Positions 25,059-33,186 of a DNA stretch of 64,000 nucleotides are shown here, one piece after another. The stretch is from assembly GCF_003207955.1 (NCBI RefSeq), contig NZ_NOXG01000001.1, forward strand, positions 434,001-498,000. Reading direction: 5' to 3'. The notes beneath the pieces are model-generated. The model saw only the letters and a program-made list of their open reading frames with translations. It was not told where the DNA came from and made no database searches. Origin of the DNA: Novacetimonas pomaceti. Lineage in GTDB: Bacteria > Pseudomonadota > Alphaproteobacteria > Acetobacterales > Acetobacteraceae. Each line of letters opens with the position of its first letter. The stretch's first letter is position 1. A program made the position numbers and the translations under genes.

Positions 25059-26468
25059 ATGTCCAATCCTGGCGATCAAGATACAACCCCGATCGAATCG
25101 GTTTCCCAGCTTGCCGGCGTATTGGCGCAGGGGGCAAAACCAAAAGACGCGTGGCGGATCGGCACGGAGCACGAGAAATTCGGCTTCATACGTCCTCAGG
25201 CCACGCGGCCCGGCCACAGGCCGTGGATGCCCCCGCCGTACGAACCCGACGGAATTCACGCCGTCCTGTCCGCCATGCAGCAGCAGAACGGCACGTTATG
25301 GCATGACATCCGTGACAAGGGGGCGCTGATCGGCCTGAAAGGGCTGAATGCCCAGAAAGGCGCGTCGATTTCGCTGGAGCCGGCGGGACAGTTCGAACTG
25401 TCGGGCAAGCCCCTTGCGAGCCTGCATGAAACACGGGCGGAAATGGCCGGGCATTTCAGCGACCTTCACCCGATCTGCGAGATGCTGGGTCTGGGGTTCG
25501 CGCCACTGGGCTTTCATCCCTTCGCCCGGCGCGAGGACATGCCCCGCATGCCCAAAAGCCGCTATGCCATCATGCAGGCCTATATGCCCACGGTCGGAAG
25601 CCTGGGTCTGGACATGATGCTGCGGACATGCACCGTGCAGGTCAATCTGGATTTCGCGTCCGAACAGGACATGATACGCAAGATGCGTGTCTCCCTCGCG
25701 CTGCAGCCGGTGGCGACGGCGCTGTTCGCGAATTCTCCGTTTTACGAAGGCCACCCCAACGGACTGCTGTCGAACCGGGCGCATGTCTGGACGGACACGG
25801 ACAACCGGCGCTCGGGCATGCCGCTGGAATTCTTCGCGCCTTCCTTCGGGTTCGAATCCTATGTCGAATGGCTGCTGGACGTGCCGATGTATTTCATCAT
25901 GCGCGACGGCAGGATCCATGATGTGGCGGGCCGTTCCTTTCGCGCATGGATGAAAGGGGAGTATCAGGAGGGGCTGGAAGGGCTGACGCCGACGATCGGC
26001 GATTTCGAGGACCATATGACCACCGCCTTTACCGACGTGCGGCTCAAGCAGTTTCTGGAAATGCGCGGCGCGGATGCCGGATCGCCGGAAATGATGCTGG
26101 CGCAGTCCGCGCTGTGGGTGGGGATCCTGTATGACGACGCCGCGTTAAGTGCGGCCGACGCGCTGGTGCACGAACAGCCATGGACCAGTTATGCCGACCT
26201 GCGCGCGCAGGTGCCGCGTCTGGGACTGGATGCCCCGTGGGCGGGGGGGAAGGCACGGGACCTGGCCGCGCGCATGGTGGACATCGCCACGGACGGGTTG
26301 CGTGCCCGCGCGTGCAGGGATGCGACGGGCGCGGATGAAACGCGCTACCTCGCCCCGCTGCAGGAAATCGTCGCGGGCGGCCCGACGCAGGCCGAGGCAT
26401 GGCTTGCGGCCTATCACGGGCGCTGGAACGGGGATGTGACCCGTATTTTTGACGAAGCCGCGATCTAA
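25059..26468 (+). CDS. gshA: Glutamate--cysteine ligase (class 3, plant/alphaproteobacterial type)
   Basis: The product is 469 aa. It has the GCS2/plant-type core: IGTEHEKFGF near residue 35, GASISLEPAGQFELSG near 105, MPKSRYAIMQAYMP near 165 and MLRTCTVQVNLDF near 190. It makes gamma-glutamylcysteine, the first and limiting step of glutathione synthesis, in the cytoplasm. The length is close to other alphaproteobacterial members. The ATG at 25059 is preceded by GAGGA at a rather long distance. gshB is not in the window. Cysteine from the sulfate assimilation genes at 34.6-40.8 kb is a substrate. Confidence 0.95.
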   Translation: MSNPGDQDTTPIESVSQLAGVLAQGAKPKDAWRIGTEHEKFGFIRPQATRPGHRPWMPPPYEPDGIHAVLSAMQQQNGTLWHDIRDKGALIGLKGLNAQKGASISLEPAGQFELSGKPLASLHETRAEMAGHFSDLHPICEMLGLGFAPLGFHPFARREDMPRMPKSRYAIMQAYMPTVGSLGLDMMLRTCTVQVNLDFASEQDMIRKMRVSLALQPVATALFANSPFYEGHPNGLLSNRAHVWTDTDNRRSGMPLEFFAPSFGFESYVEWLLDVPMYFIMRDGRIHDVAGRSFRAWMKGEYQEGLEGLTPTIGDFEDHMTTAFTDVRLKQFLEMRGADAGSPEMMLAQSALWVGILYDDAALSAADALVHEQPWTSYADLRAQVPRLGLDAPWAGGKARDLAARMVDIATDGLRARACRDATGADETRYLAPLQEIVAGGPTQAEAWLAAYHGRWNGDVTRIFDEAAI

Positions 26469-26620
26469 GCGGAACTGGGTGCCCGCACATGAGTCCCGGT
26501 TATCAAATGACGATGACCGGAAGCATGTAATGACGAGGCGGCCATGTATTGGATGCAGGCATTTTCAGAAAAACGGTAATCTTTCCTTTATTGTTCCGCA
26601 TGTCTTCGGGTTGTTTTTTG

Positions 26621-26639
26621 TATAATGAGAATTATTTTC
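26621..26639. promoter_or_regulatory. Fur-box-like palindrome upstream of mbfA
   Basis: TATAATGAGAATTATTTTC matches the classical 19-base Fur box (GATAATGATAATCATTATC) at 15 of 19 positions and lies about 50 bases before the MbfA start, in an AT-rich upstream region. MbfA genes are iron-responsive in rhizobia (through Irr or Fur), so an iron regulator site here is plausible. The assignment between Fur and Irr is not possible by eye. Confidence 0.45.
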
Positions 26640-26690
26640 GTTTTCTGAAATGACTTGAGCGCAGTAAGCACTTTCTGCATACAGTAATGC

Positions 26691-27650
26691 ATGCGTAAAT
26701 TCTCGACATTGACGGATCAGGAAATCCTTGCCCTCGCCATTTCGAACGAGGAAGAGGACGGACGCATCTATTCCGACTTTGCTTACGCCACGCGGGACAA
26801 ATTTCCCGATACTTCGAAAATCTTTTCCGACATGGCGGCGGAGGAGGATCAGCACCGCCGTGATCTGATCGACCTCTATGCCGACAGGTTCGGCCCCCAT
26901 ATTCCCCTGATCCGGCGTCAGGACATCGCGGGCTTTCTGGTGCGCAAGCCGGCATGGCAGATCCAGGGGCAGGGGATTGACGTCGTGCGCCGCCACGCCC
27001 GCCAGATGGAGATGGATGCGGCGCGTTTCTACCGTCAGGCCGCGACACGCACCACGGATGCGAAAACCCGCAAGCTGCTGGGCGATCTGGCCCTGGCCGA
27101 AGACAGGCATGAACAGGCGGCCGGGGCGATTGAACTGGACCGGCTGCCCGCCTCCAAGCGCGAGATGGAGGACGAGGACGCCCGCCGCCGCTTTGTCCTG
27201 CAGATTATCCAGCCCGGGCTGGTTGGCCTCATGGACGGGTCGGTGTCCACGCTTGCGCCGGTTTTCGCCGCGGCCTTCGCCACCCATGTGCCATGGAATG
27301 CATTCCTGGTGGGCATGGCGGCATCGGTCGGCGCCGGGATCTCCATGGGCTTTGCCGAAGCGCTGTCCGATGATGGCAAGCTGTCGGGCCGTGGCGCGCC
27401 GCTGCTGCGCGGGCTGATCTGCGGGCTGATGACCACGGCGGGGGGAATCGGCCATACGCTGCCGTTCCTTATCGACAATTTCACGTCGGCGCTGATGGCG
27501 GCGATCATCGTGGTCATCCTTGAACTGTTCGTCATCTCGTGGATACGGTGGCGGTATCAGGACACGCCGTTCGGCTCCGCCATCGTCCAGATCGTCATTG
27601 GCGGCGCGCTGGTGTTCGCCGCTGGCGTGCTGATCGGAAGTTCCGGCTGA
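26691..27650 (+). CDS. mbfA: MbfA-type iron exporter: ferritin-like domain fused to VIT1/CCC1 membrane domain
   Basis: The product is 319 aa. The N-terminal half (about 1-150) is a rubrerythrin/ferritin-like di-iron domain with Glu-x-x-His pairs (EEEDGRIY, EEDQHRR, EMDAARFY, EDRHEQAA). The C-terminal half (about 160-319) is a VIT1/CCC1 membrane domain (IQPGLVGLMDGSVSTLAPVFAAAF and about four further helices). Members in Agrobacterium and Bradyrhizobium export iron and protect from iron and peroxide stress. The ATG at 26691 has no strong ribosome site. A Fur-like box lies just upstream. It is probably transcribed alone. Confidence 0.9.
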   Translation: MRKFSTLTDQEILALAISNEEEDGRIYSDFAYATRDKFPDTSKIFSDMAAEEDQHRRDLIDLYADRFGPHIPLIRRQDIAGFLVRKPAWQIQGQGIDVVRRHARQMEMDAARFYRQAATRTTDAKTRKLLGDLALAEDRHEQAAGAIELDRLPASKREMEDEDARRRFVLQIIQPGLVGLMDGSVSTLAPVFAAAFATHVPWNAFLVGMAASVGAGISMGFAEALSDDGKLSGRGAPLLRGLICGLMTTAGGIGHTLPFLIDNFTSALMAAIIVVILELFVISWIRWRYQDTPFGSAIVQIVIGGALVFAAGVLIGSSG

Positions 27651-27733
27651 CTCTTTCGCCGCCCGCGCCTTGATCTTGACGAAGTGATGGGGCACCCACA
27701 TGCATGCGCTTTTTCTGGCCGGGTTCCTTTTCG

Positions 27734-28402
27734 ATGAAACATCCTGATGGCTTCCATTTCCCGCATCCGCATGGGATGCGCCTGCTGGCGCTTGCGCTGC
27801 TGCTTGCCGGCGGGACAGTGCTGCATCCCCGGCCCGCCATGGCGCAGATGGTCGTGGGCGCATCGGATCAGGACCATGCGCTGATCAAGCGAATCGAGGA
27901 CCACCTCAACACCATCACGCTGCTGACGGCGCAGTTCCATCAGGTGGCCCCGGACGGCAAGCAGTCCACGGGCACGGCGTGGCTGGACCGCACGAACCGT
28001 CGCATGCGCTTCCAGTACGATGCGCCAAGCCCGCTGCTGTTGGTGGCCAACCATGATCAGGTTGTCTTCAACGACAGCCAGTTGGGCCAGACCACGACCA
28101 TGCCGATGGACAAGACCCCCATCGGGCTTCTGCTGCGCCCGCATCTGGAACTGTCGGGGGATGTGCGCGTGACGGCCCTGATGCACGAAGGGCCGGAGAT
28201 TGAAATTACGCTGGTGCGCGATGAATCCCCCGGCGATGGCAGCCTTACCCTGCTGTTTCACGAGGGCAAGACCCTGCTGCTGCGGGGCTGGATCGTTCAG
28301 GATGCGCAGGGGGCCAGCACGCGCGTGGACCTGCTGCATGCCACAGTCGGCGGGCCGCCGCCGCCTGACCGCCTGTTTGATACGGACATCGGGGACAGGT
28401 AG
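27734..28402 (+). CDS. LolA-like outer membrane lipoprotein carrier family protein
   Basis: The product is 222 aa. After a signal peptide (MRLLALALLLAGG, probable cleavage after PAMA) comes the LolA fold: IKRIEDHLNTITLLTAQFHQ, then GTAWLDRTNRRMRFQYDAPSPLLLVAN, which are family hallmarks. LolA carries lipoproteins across the periplasm to LolB. Downstream repeats of the fold are less conserved, so the name is by family only. The start is uncertain: ATGs at 27704, 27734 and 27776 are in frame and none has a good ribosome site; 27776 gives the cleanest signal peptide. Confidence 0.82.
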   Translation: MKHPDGFHFPHPHGMRLLALALLLAGGTVLHPRPAMAQMVVGASDQDHALIKRIEDHLNTITLLTAQFHQVAPDGKQSTGTAWLDRTNRRMRFQYDAPSPLLLVANHDQVVFNDSQLGQTTTMPMDKTPIGLLLRPHLELSGDVRVTALMHEGPEIEITLVRDESPGDGSLTLLFHEGKTLLLRGWIVQDAQGASTRVDLLHATVGGPPPPDRLFDTDIGDR

Positions 28403-28429
28403 GGAAAAGGGCGCGCGCTGCCCGGCCCG

Positions 28430-29299
28430 TCATCCGGCGTCGCGCGTCATCTCCAGCGCCCGGGCATAGACCGTGCGGCGGGGCAGGTTGACGATCCCCG
28501 CCACCAGCGATGCCGCGTCCTTGATCGAAAGGGTTTTCAGGGCCTCGCGCAGATGGGTGTCCAGATCCTGAGACCCCGTATCGTCCGCGGGCGGCGGCCC
28601 GAGGACGACCGTGATTTCCCCACGCGCCGCATGGTCGCGGTAATGCGCCGCCAGTTCCCCGACCGGGCCGCGCCGGACTTCCTCGAACCGCTTGGTCAGT
28701 TCGCGCGCCACGGCGGCGGGACGTTCCGGCCCGAATACCTCCGCCAGCGATGCAAGCATTTCCGCCAGTCGGTGCGGTGCCTCATGCCAGAGGATGGTGG
28801 CCGACAGACCCGCCTGTTCCGCCGCGCGCAGGACGGACAGGTTTTCCCGCCGTGCCGAATCGCGGGGGGGAAGGAACCCGCAGAACATGAAAGGATGCGG
28901 CGGCAGCCCCGACAGGGTCAGCGCCATGATGGCCGCGTTTGCCCCCGGGACGGCGGTTACATGGCCGCCGCCCGCGATCACGGCGCGCACCAGCCGGTAT
29001 CCGGGATCCGACATCAGGGGCGTGCCCGCGTCGGAAATGACCGCGATCCTGCGTCCCTGTTCCAGAAGCTCCAGCAGGCCGGGAATGCGCTCCTGCTCGT
29101 TATGGTCATGCAGGGGGCGGGTCCGGGTCCTGATGCCGTGGGCCTGCAGCAGCTTCGCGCTGGTGCGCGTGTCCTCGCACAGGATCAGGTCCGCCTCGTT
29201 CAGGCATTCCACGGCACGGGCCGAAATATCGCCCATATTGCCGATTGGCGTCGCCACCAGTGTCAGTATGCCGCCGTCTTGCGATGATATGACGCGCAT
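28430..29299 (-). CDS. rsmI: 16S rRNA (cytidine1402-2'-O)-methyltransferase RsmI
   Basis: The product is 289 aa, a tetrapyrrole-methylase-fold enzyme. Signatures are VATPIGNMGDISARA, CEDTRTSAKLL, SDAGTPLMSDPGYRL (all in the first 110 residues) and FCGFLPPRDSARR near 145. It methylates C1402 in 16S rRNA at the P site. The ATG at 29299 has GGGAAAG upstream and gives the family N-terminus; the frame extends to 29392 but would run into the divergent promoter. The LpoA-like gene diverges 77 bases away, a linkage common in alphaproteobacteria. Confidence 0.95.
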   Translation of the reverse strand: MRVISSQDGGILTLVATPIGNMGDISARAVECLNEADLILCEDTRTSAKLLQAHGIRTRTRPLHDHNEQERIPGLLELLEQGRRIAVISDAGTPLMSDPGYRLVRAVIAGGGHVTAVPGANAAIMALTLSGLPPHPFMFCGFLPPRDSARRENLSVLRAAEQAGLSATILWHEAPHRLAEMLASLAEVFGPERPAAVARELTKRFEEVRRGPVGELAAHYRDHAARGEITVVLGPPPADDTGSQDLDTHLREALKTLSIKDAASLVAGIVNLPRRTVYARALEMTRDAG

Positions 29300-29376
29300 A
29301 TCTTCTTTCCCTGCATGACGCGCCTGCGCTTCTCCGCTATGGATCATTGCGGATCGAGATTGCAGAGGCGCAAGAA

Positions 29377-30723
29377 ATGAGTCGTCAGACATTGGTAACC
29401 CGCAGATTTGGACAGGATACTGTTTCTGCCACTCATGGCTTTCCTTGCAAGAGCTTATTGATGGCCGGGGTGCTGATGTCCACGCTTGCCGCCTGCGCGG
29501 GGGGCGGCCATGGACCCGGGACGTCGCATGCCGGACGCAATGTGGGCGTCCTGCTGCCCCTGACGGGCAATAACGCGCGTCTGGGTCAGGAAATGCTCAG
29601 CGCCGCGCGGATGGCCATGAATACGCCGGGCGCCCCCACGCTTGATATCCACGACACGGCGGCCCCGGGCGGGGCAACTGCCGCGGCGCAGGCGGCGGTA
29701 AAGGCGAAGGACGGCATCATTCTTGGCCCCCTGACTGCCGGCGACGCGACGCAGGCGGCCACGGTCACGGCGCAGACGGACCTGCCGATGCTGGCTTTCA
29801 CATCCGATGTGTCCGTCGCGCGGCCCGATGTCTGGATCCTGGGGATCGCCCCGGAACAGCAGGTGCGTCGCATGGTGGGCGCGGCAATAAAGGAAAATCG
29901 TCAGCATTTCGCGGCGTTCCTGCCTGATAACGCGCTGGGTCACGCGATGGGAAGCGCCCTTCAGCAGAGCTGTAGCGAACATGGACTGTCCTCGCCCCAG
30001 ATCGTGTACCATGGCGCGACCGCCACCGAAATTACCGAGCAGCTGAAGACGTTCTCCGCCTACGAAAGCCGTGCCGCGACCGCAGCCACGCAGGCGGCGG
30101 CCACGGCCGCGCAGGAACCCGCGCCTGCGGGCGTCGATCCTGCCAATCCGGATTCGCCCGCCGCGCCGGAAACGGCCGCGTCCCCGGCGCCCGCCACGTC
30201 CGCGCCAGAAGAGGTCCACCTGCCGCCACCGCCGTTCGATGCGCTTTTGCTGGCGGATACGGGGCTGCAGCTGGGTCATGTCATCGCGGCCATGCGCACG
30301 GCCCAGATTTCCCCGACCGAGACGCGGATCATGGGGCCGGGGCTGTGGGGTGCTTTCGCGGGCAAGCTGGCGCAGTTGCAGAATGCCTGGTACGCCGCGC
30401 CGGACCCGGCCAGCCGCCAGCATTTCGTGCAGCTGTTCATGGCGCAGTACCACCATATGCCCACGCCGCTGGCGGATCTGTCCTATGACGCGGCCGCGCT
30501 GGTAAAGGCACTGGATCAGGCCCCCCGTGCACCGGGGGCGAAAAACGGGTATTCCGTGACAGCCCTGACCCGGCCGGAAGGGTTTTCAGGGGTGGATGGC
30601 GTGTTTGGATTTACCGGGAATGGCCGGACGCGTCGTGATCTGGCGATTTTCCAGATCCTGCCCGAAGGCGGCAGCCGGATTGTTCAGGCCCCATCGGGAC
30701 GCCTGCAGAACGGCACGAACTGA
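29377..30723 (+). CDS. Penicillin-binding protein activator-like lipoprotein (LpoA/YraM type)
   Basis: The product is 448 aa. A basic N-terminus leads to a lipoprotein signal ending LAACAGGG, so it is probably outer-membrane anchored. Then comes a periplasmic-binding-protein type I fold: NVGVLLPLTGNNARLGQEML, GIILGPLTAGDATQA and IMGPGLWGAF. LpoA in E. coli activates PBP1a through such a fold, and alphaproteobacterial homologues sit beside rsmI, as here. Residues of roughly 230-285 are a long Ala/Pro/Thr-rich stretch that interrupts the fold and is probably a flexible loop. AGG lies upstream of the ATG at 29377. Confidence 0.8.
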   Translation: MSRQTLVTRRFGQDTVSATHGFPCKSLLMAGVLMSTLAACAGGGHGPGTSHAGRNVGVLLPLTGNNARLGQEMLSAARMAMNTPGAPTLDIHDTAAPGGATAAAQAAVKAKDGIILGPLTAGDATQAATVTAQTDLPMLAFTSDVSVARPDVWILGIAPEQQVRRMVGAAIKENRQHFAAFLPDNALGHAMGSALQQSCSEHGLSSPQIVYHGATATEITEQLKTFSAYESRAATAATQAAATAAQEPAPAGVDPANPDSPAAPETAASPAPATSAPEEVHLPPPPFDALLLADTGLQLGHVIAAMRTAQISPTETRIMGPGLWGAFAGKLAQLQNAWYAAPDPASRQHFVQLFMAQYHHMPTPLADLSYDAAALVKALDQAPRAPGAKNGYSVTALTRPEGFSGVDGVFGFTGNGRTRRDLAIFQILPEGGSRIVQAPSGRLQNGTN

Positions 30724-30766
30724 AAGCCGGGGAGTTTTCCCCGCTTACGCGCGGATATGATGAAAG

Positions 30767-30788
30767 GCTGCGGCAATCATGCCGCAGC
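30767..30788 (-). terminator. Hairpin spanning the stop codon of the 30.8-31.1 kb gene
   Basis: GCTGCGGCA and TGCCGCAGC form a perfect 9-bp stem with a 4-base loop that contains most of the minus-strand stop codon (30777-30779). On the minus strand it is followed by CTTTC, a weak T-tract. It may end transcription from both this gene and the convergent LpoA-like gene. Confidence 0.4.
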
Positions 30789-31121
30789 GGTCGCGCCACA
30801 GGACAGTACCGGGCGAATGGCGTACAGCGCCGCTTCGAAGCTGCGATAGGAGGAAAGGCGGCGGTCGCGCAGCTGGTCGATCAGGACCCAGCGCATGCCT
30901 TCGGGACGGATCATGTAGGCGGGATCCGCGTTTTCACGCACCCAGACCAGCACATGCTCGATATCCTCGCCCTCGTCGGCGGAAGCCACGTCAACATCGC
31001 ACAGTCCCATGCACATGCCCGCCTGCAGCCAGCGCATCAGGTATTCGTAATGCCGGGGCAGGAACCCGAGGCGGAACGGAACAACGTTGGAGGCAGAAAC
31101 CTCATGATCCATCATGTTCAT
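30777..31121 (-). CDS. Conserved-looking hypothetical cytoplasmic protein
   Basis: The product is 114 aa and I do not recognise it. It has no signal peptide or membrane segment. It is rich in Arg, Met and acidic residues (DVDVASADEGEDIEHVLVW in the middle) and has a compact, mixed composition consistent with a folded domain: FLPRHYEYLMRWLQAG early and GMRWVLIDQLRDRRLS late. The ATG at 31121 has GAGGG nine bases upstream; ATG 31115 is an alternative. It is convergent with the LpoA-like gene and lies 167 bases downstream of the LPS operon, probably with its own promoter. Confidence 0.7.
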   Translation of the reverse strand: MNMMDHEVSASNVVPFRLGFLPRHYEYLMRWLQAGMCMGLCDVDVASADEGEDIEHVLVWVRENADPAYMIRPEGMRWVLIDQLRDRRLSSYRSFEAALYAIRPVLSCGATAAA

Positions 31122-31288
31122 AATGTCGGCCCTCTGACTATCCTATGCGTTAACAGCACACCTTGACCGTAAGTCTTGCATGAGTGCTTGCCAAACTGAA
31201 TCTGTCGTGGAAAGCCGCAGAAAGAGGCAGAAATTGCCGACCGTGGCAAAAAAGCAATGCTTTGTTGCGTTTTAGTGTCATTAAAATG

Positions 31289-32203
31289 CTATTTTTTAGG
31301 CAGTTGCCTATTCCATCGGCGATGCAGCCATAGCCAACTGCCCGGATGCTGGCGTATTTTCTGTTCAATGTAATCGTTGACCTGCTGGGTCAGCAGCATC
31401 TGGTCGCGTTTCCGGTCCCCTGTATCGGGAAGCTCCATCGGGGCGGAAACATGGATGCGCAGTCGCGCCGGGCCCAGCCGTTCCACATATCCCGCGATCA
31501 CCGGGCAACGCTGCCGTAGGGCCATCGCCGCCATGGCGCTGGCTGTCATTGCGGGCTGGCCGAAGAAACGTGCCTCGACTCCATCATTCATCTTCTGGTC
31601 CACCAGCATGCCCAGATGGCCGCCACGGATCAGGTGGGCCAGCGCCTGCCGCGCACCGCGCGCCCCCTTGGCGAACAGGGGGACCGCCTGTCCCATGGCT
31701 TCGTCACGCAGGTCGCACAGCATGCGGTCCACATAGGGATTGTTGGGCGCGCGATAGAAGGAGGAGAATGCAAGCCCGTATCGCGCCACCGCCGGTGGCA
31801 GCATTTCCCAGTTGCCGATATGGCCCGACACGAACATGACGGGCTGGCCGGTCCGGGCATGGGAGCGGAGGTGTTCTTCGCCGGTCACGTCCCATCCCGG
31901 CCCGTCGGCCGGGTTGTGCGGCAGTGTTCCCAGATGGGGAAGTTCGCCCGCGTTGCGGCCGATATTCTCCCACATGTCCCGGATGATGCGTCGTCGCGAC
32001 CGTGCGCCAAGATGCGGCATGACGTATCGCAGGTTGGCGTCGGCCACCTTTGAAACCGGCAGCCAGGGGCCGATTGCGCGGCACAGCCATCCTGCCGCGT
32101 TGGAGGCATGATCGGGCTTCATGCGACGCAGTCCCGCCAGCAGGCAGGAAAGCACGGTGGCCTCGATACGCATGCGGCGCGGGGGACTGGCGGGACGGCC
32201 CAT
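31289..32203 (-). CDS. Lysophospholipid/lipid A acyltransferase (LpxL/HtrB family)
   Basis: The product is 304 aa. It has the acyltransferase motif HIGNWEM (His-x4-Glu, near residue 125), the YRAPNNPYVD block near 150 and the DQKMNDGVEARFFGQPA block near 200, all typical of late acyltransferases that add secondary acyl chains to lipid A. Substrate chain length is unknown. It ends the waaA-lpxK-lpxL operon. Its ATG shares one base with the lpxK stop (TGATG), and AAGGA lies eight bases before it inside lpxK, so translation is coupled. Confidence 0.9.
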   Translation of the reverse strand: MGRPASPPRRMRIEATVLSCLLAGLRRMKPDHASNAAGWLCRAIGPWLPVSKVADANLRYVMPHLGARSRRRIIRDMWENIGRNAGELPHLGTLPHNPADGPGWDVTGEEHLRSHARTGQPVMFVSGHIGNWEMLPPAVARYGLAFSSFYRAPNNPYVDRMLCDLRDEAMGQAVPLFAKGARGARQALAHLIRGGHLGMLVDQKMNDGVEARFFGQPAMTASAMAAMALRQRCPVIAGYVERLGPARLRIHVSAPMELPDTGDRKRDQMLLTQQVNDYIEQKIRQHPGSWLWLHRRWNRQLPKK

Positions 32204-33186
32204 CAGATGCGTCCTTCCAGCCAGGAATCCAGCAGGTGGTCGGGCGCGTGGGGATCGGACCAGTGCAGGCCAACCCCGACCACCGTGACGTGTCCGCGAA
32301 AGGCAGAAGGCAGGCGCACGAAGTCCTTGGGCGTAGTCACCAGTCGGGCATCCATGTCTGTGGAAATCTCAAGCAGTCGCGCAAGTTCGCCGCGACGATA
32401 GGGATGATGGTCGGCAAATGCGATGCCGCGTTGCAGGCTGAATCCCGACTGTTGCAGGCCATCGAAGAATTTGGAGGGACGGCCGATCCCCGCGAATGCC
32501 ACGATCCGGCATCCTGCCGGCAGGCCGGATGCCTTCTGGCGCAGGGTCGCATGGTGGCATGGCATGTCTGGCGGCAGGTGGCGGATCAGCCCGGTCCGGT
32601 CAGCGCCGATCATGACCATTGCCTGTGCCCGTGAAAGACCGTTGGGAACGGGTTCGCGCAGGGGGCCGGCAGGGATGACGCGACCATTGCCAAATCCCTG
32701 ATATCCATCCACCACCACCAGCGAGCAGTCACGCCAGAGCCCCGGATTCTGCAGGCCGTCATCCATGACAAGGCAGTCCGCCCCGTCCGCAATCGCAAGA
32801 CGCGCGGCCCGTGCCCTGTCCCTCCCGACATAACAGGGGGCCAGGGCCGCCAGCAGCAGGGCCTCGTCCCCCACGTCGCGGGCCGTGTGCCGTGTGGGAT
32901 CAACCCGTGCCGGATGGCCGATCCGCCCGCCATATCCCCGGGTGAGGAAGGCAATGGCGCGACCACGGGCCACAAGACGCGCCCCAAGGTCCAGCGCAAC
33001 CGTTGTCTTGCCCGCCCCACCTGCCGTCAGGTTGCCACAGCACAGGACCGGCACCGGGGCATGCCATGGCCTGCGATGCTGGCGCCGGGCGCTGATCGCG
33101 CCATATATCGCGGCGAGGGGGGAAAGCAGTCGGGCCGCCGGGCTGTGGAAACCGGCATCCCAGTCCCAGAAACGCGGGGCCCGCAT
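32203..33186 (-). CDS. lpxK: Tetraacyldisaccharide 4'-kinase
   Basis: The product is 327 aa, the ATP-dependent kinase that phosphorylates the 4' position of the lipid A precursor at the inner membrane. It has the P-loop region CGNLTAGGAGKTTVAL near residue 55, TRGYGGRIGHP near 85, and DDGLQNPGL near 145, all conserved in LpxK. It starts with the typical MRAPRFWDWD-like N-terminus. It overlaps waaA and the acyltransferase gene by one base each (TGATG), forming a tightly coupled lipid A/Kdo operon. Confidence 0.96.
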   Translation of the reverse strand: MRAPRFWDWDAGFHSPAARLLSPLAAIYGAISARRQHRRPWHAPVPVLCCGNLTAGGAGKTTVALDLGARLVARGRAIAFLTRGYGGRIGHPARVDPTRHTARDVGDEALLLAALAPCYVGRDRARAARLAIADGADCLVMDDGLQNPGLWRDCSLVVVDGYQGFGNGRVIPAGPLREPVPNGLSRAQAMVMIGADRTGLIRHLPPDMPCHHATLRQKASGLPAGCRIVAFAGIGRPSKFFDGLQQSGFSLQRGIAFADHHPYRRGELARLLEISTDMDARLVTTPKDFVRLPSAFRGHVTVVGVGLHWSDPHAPDHLLDSWLEGRI

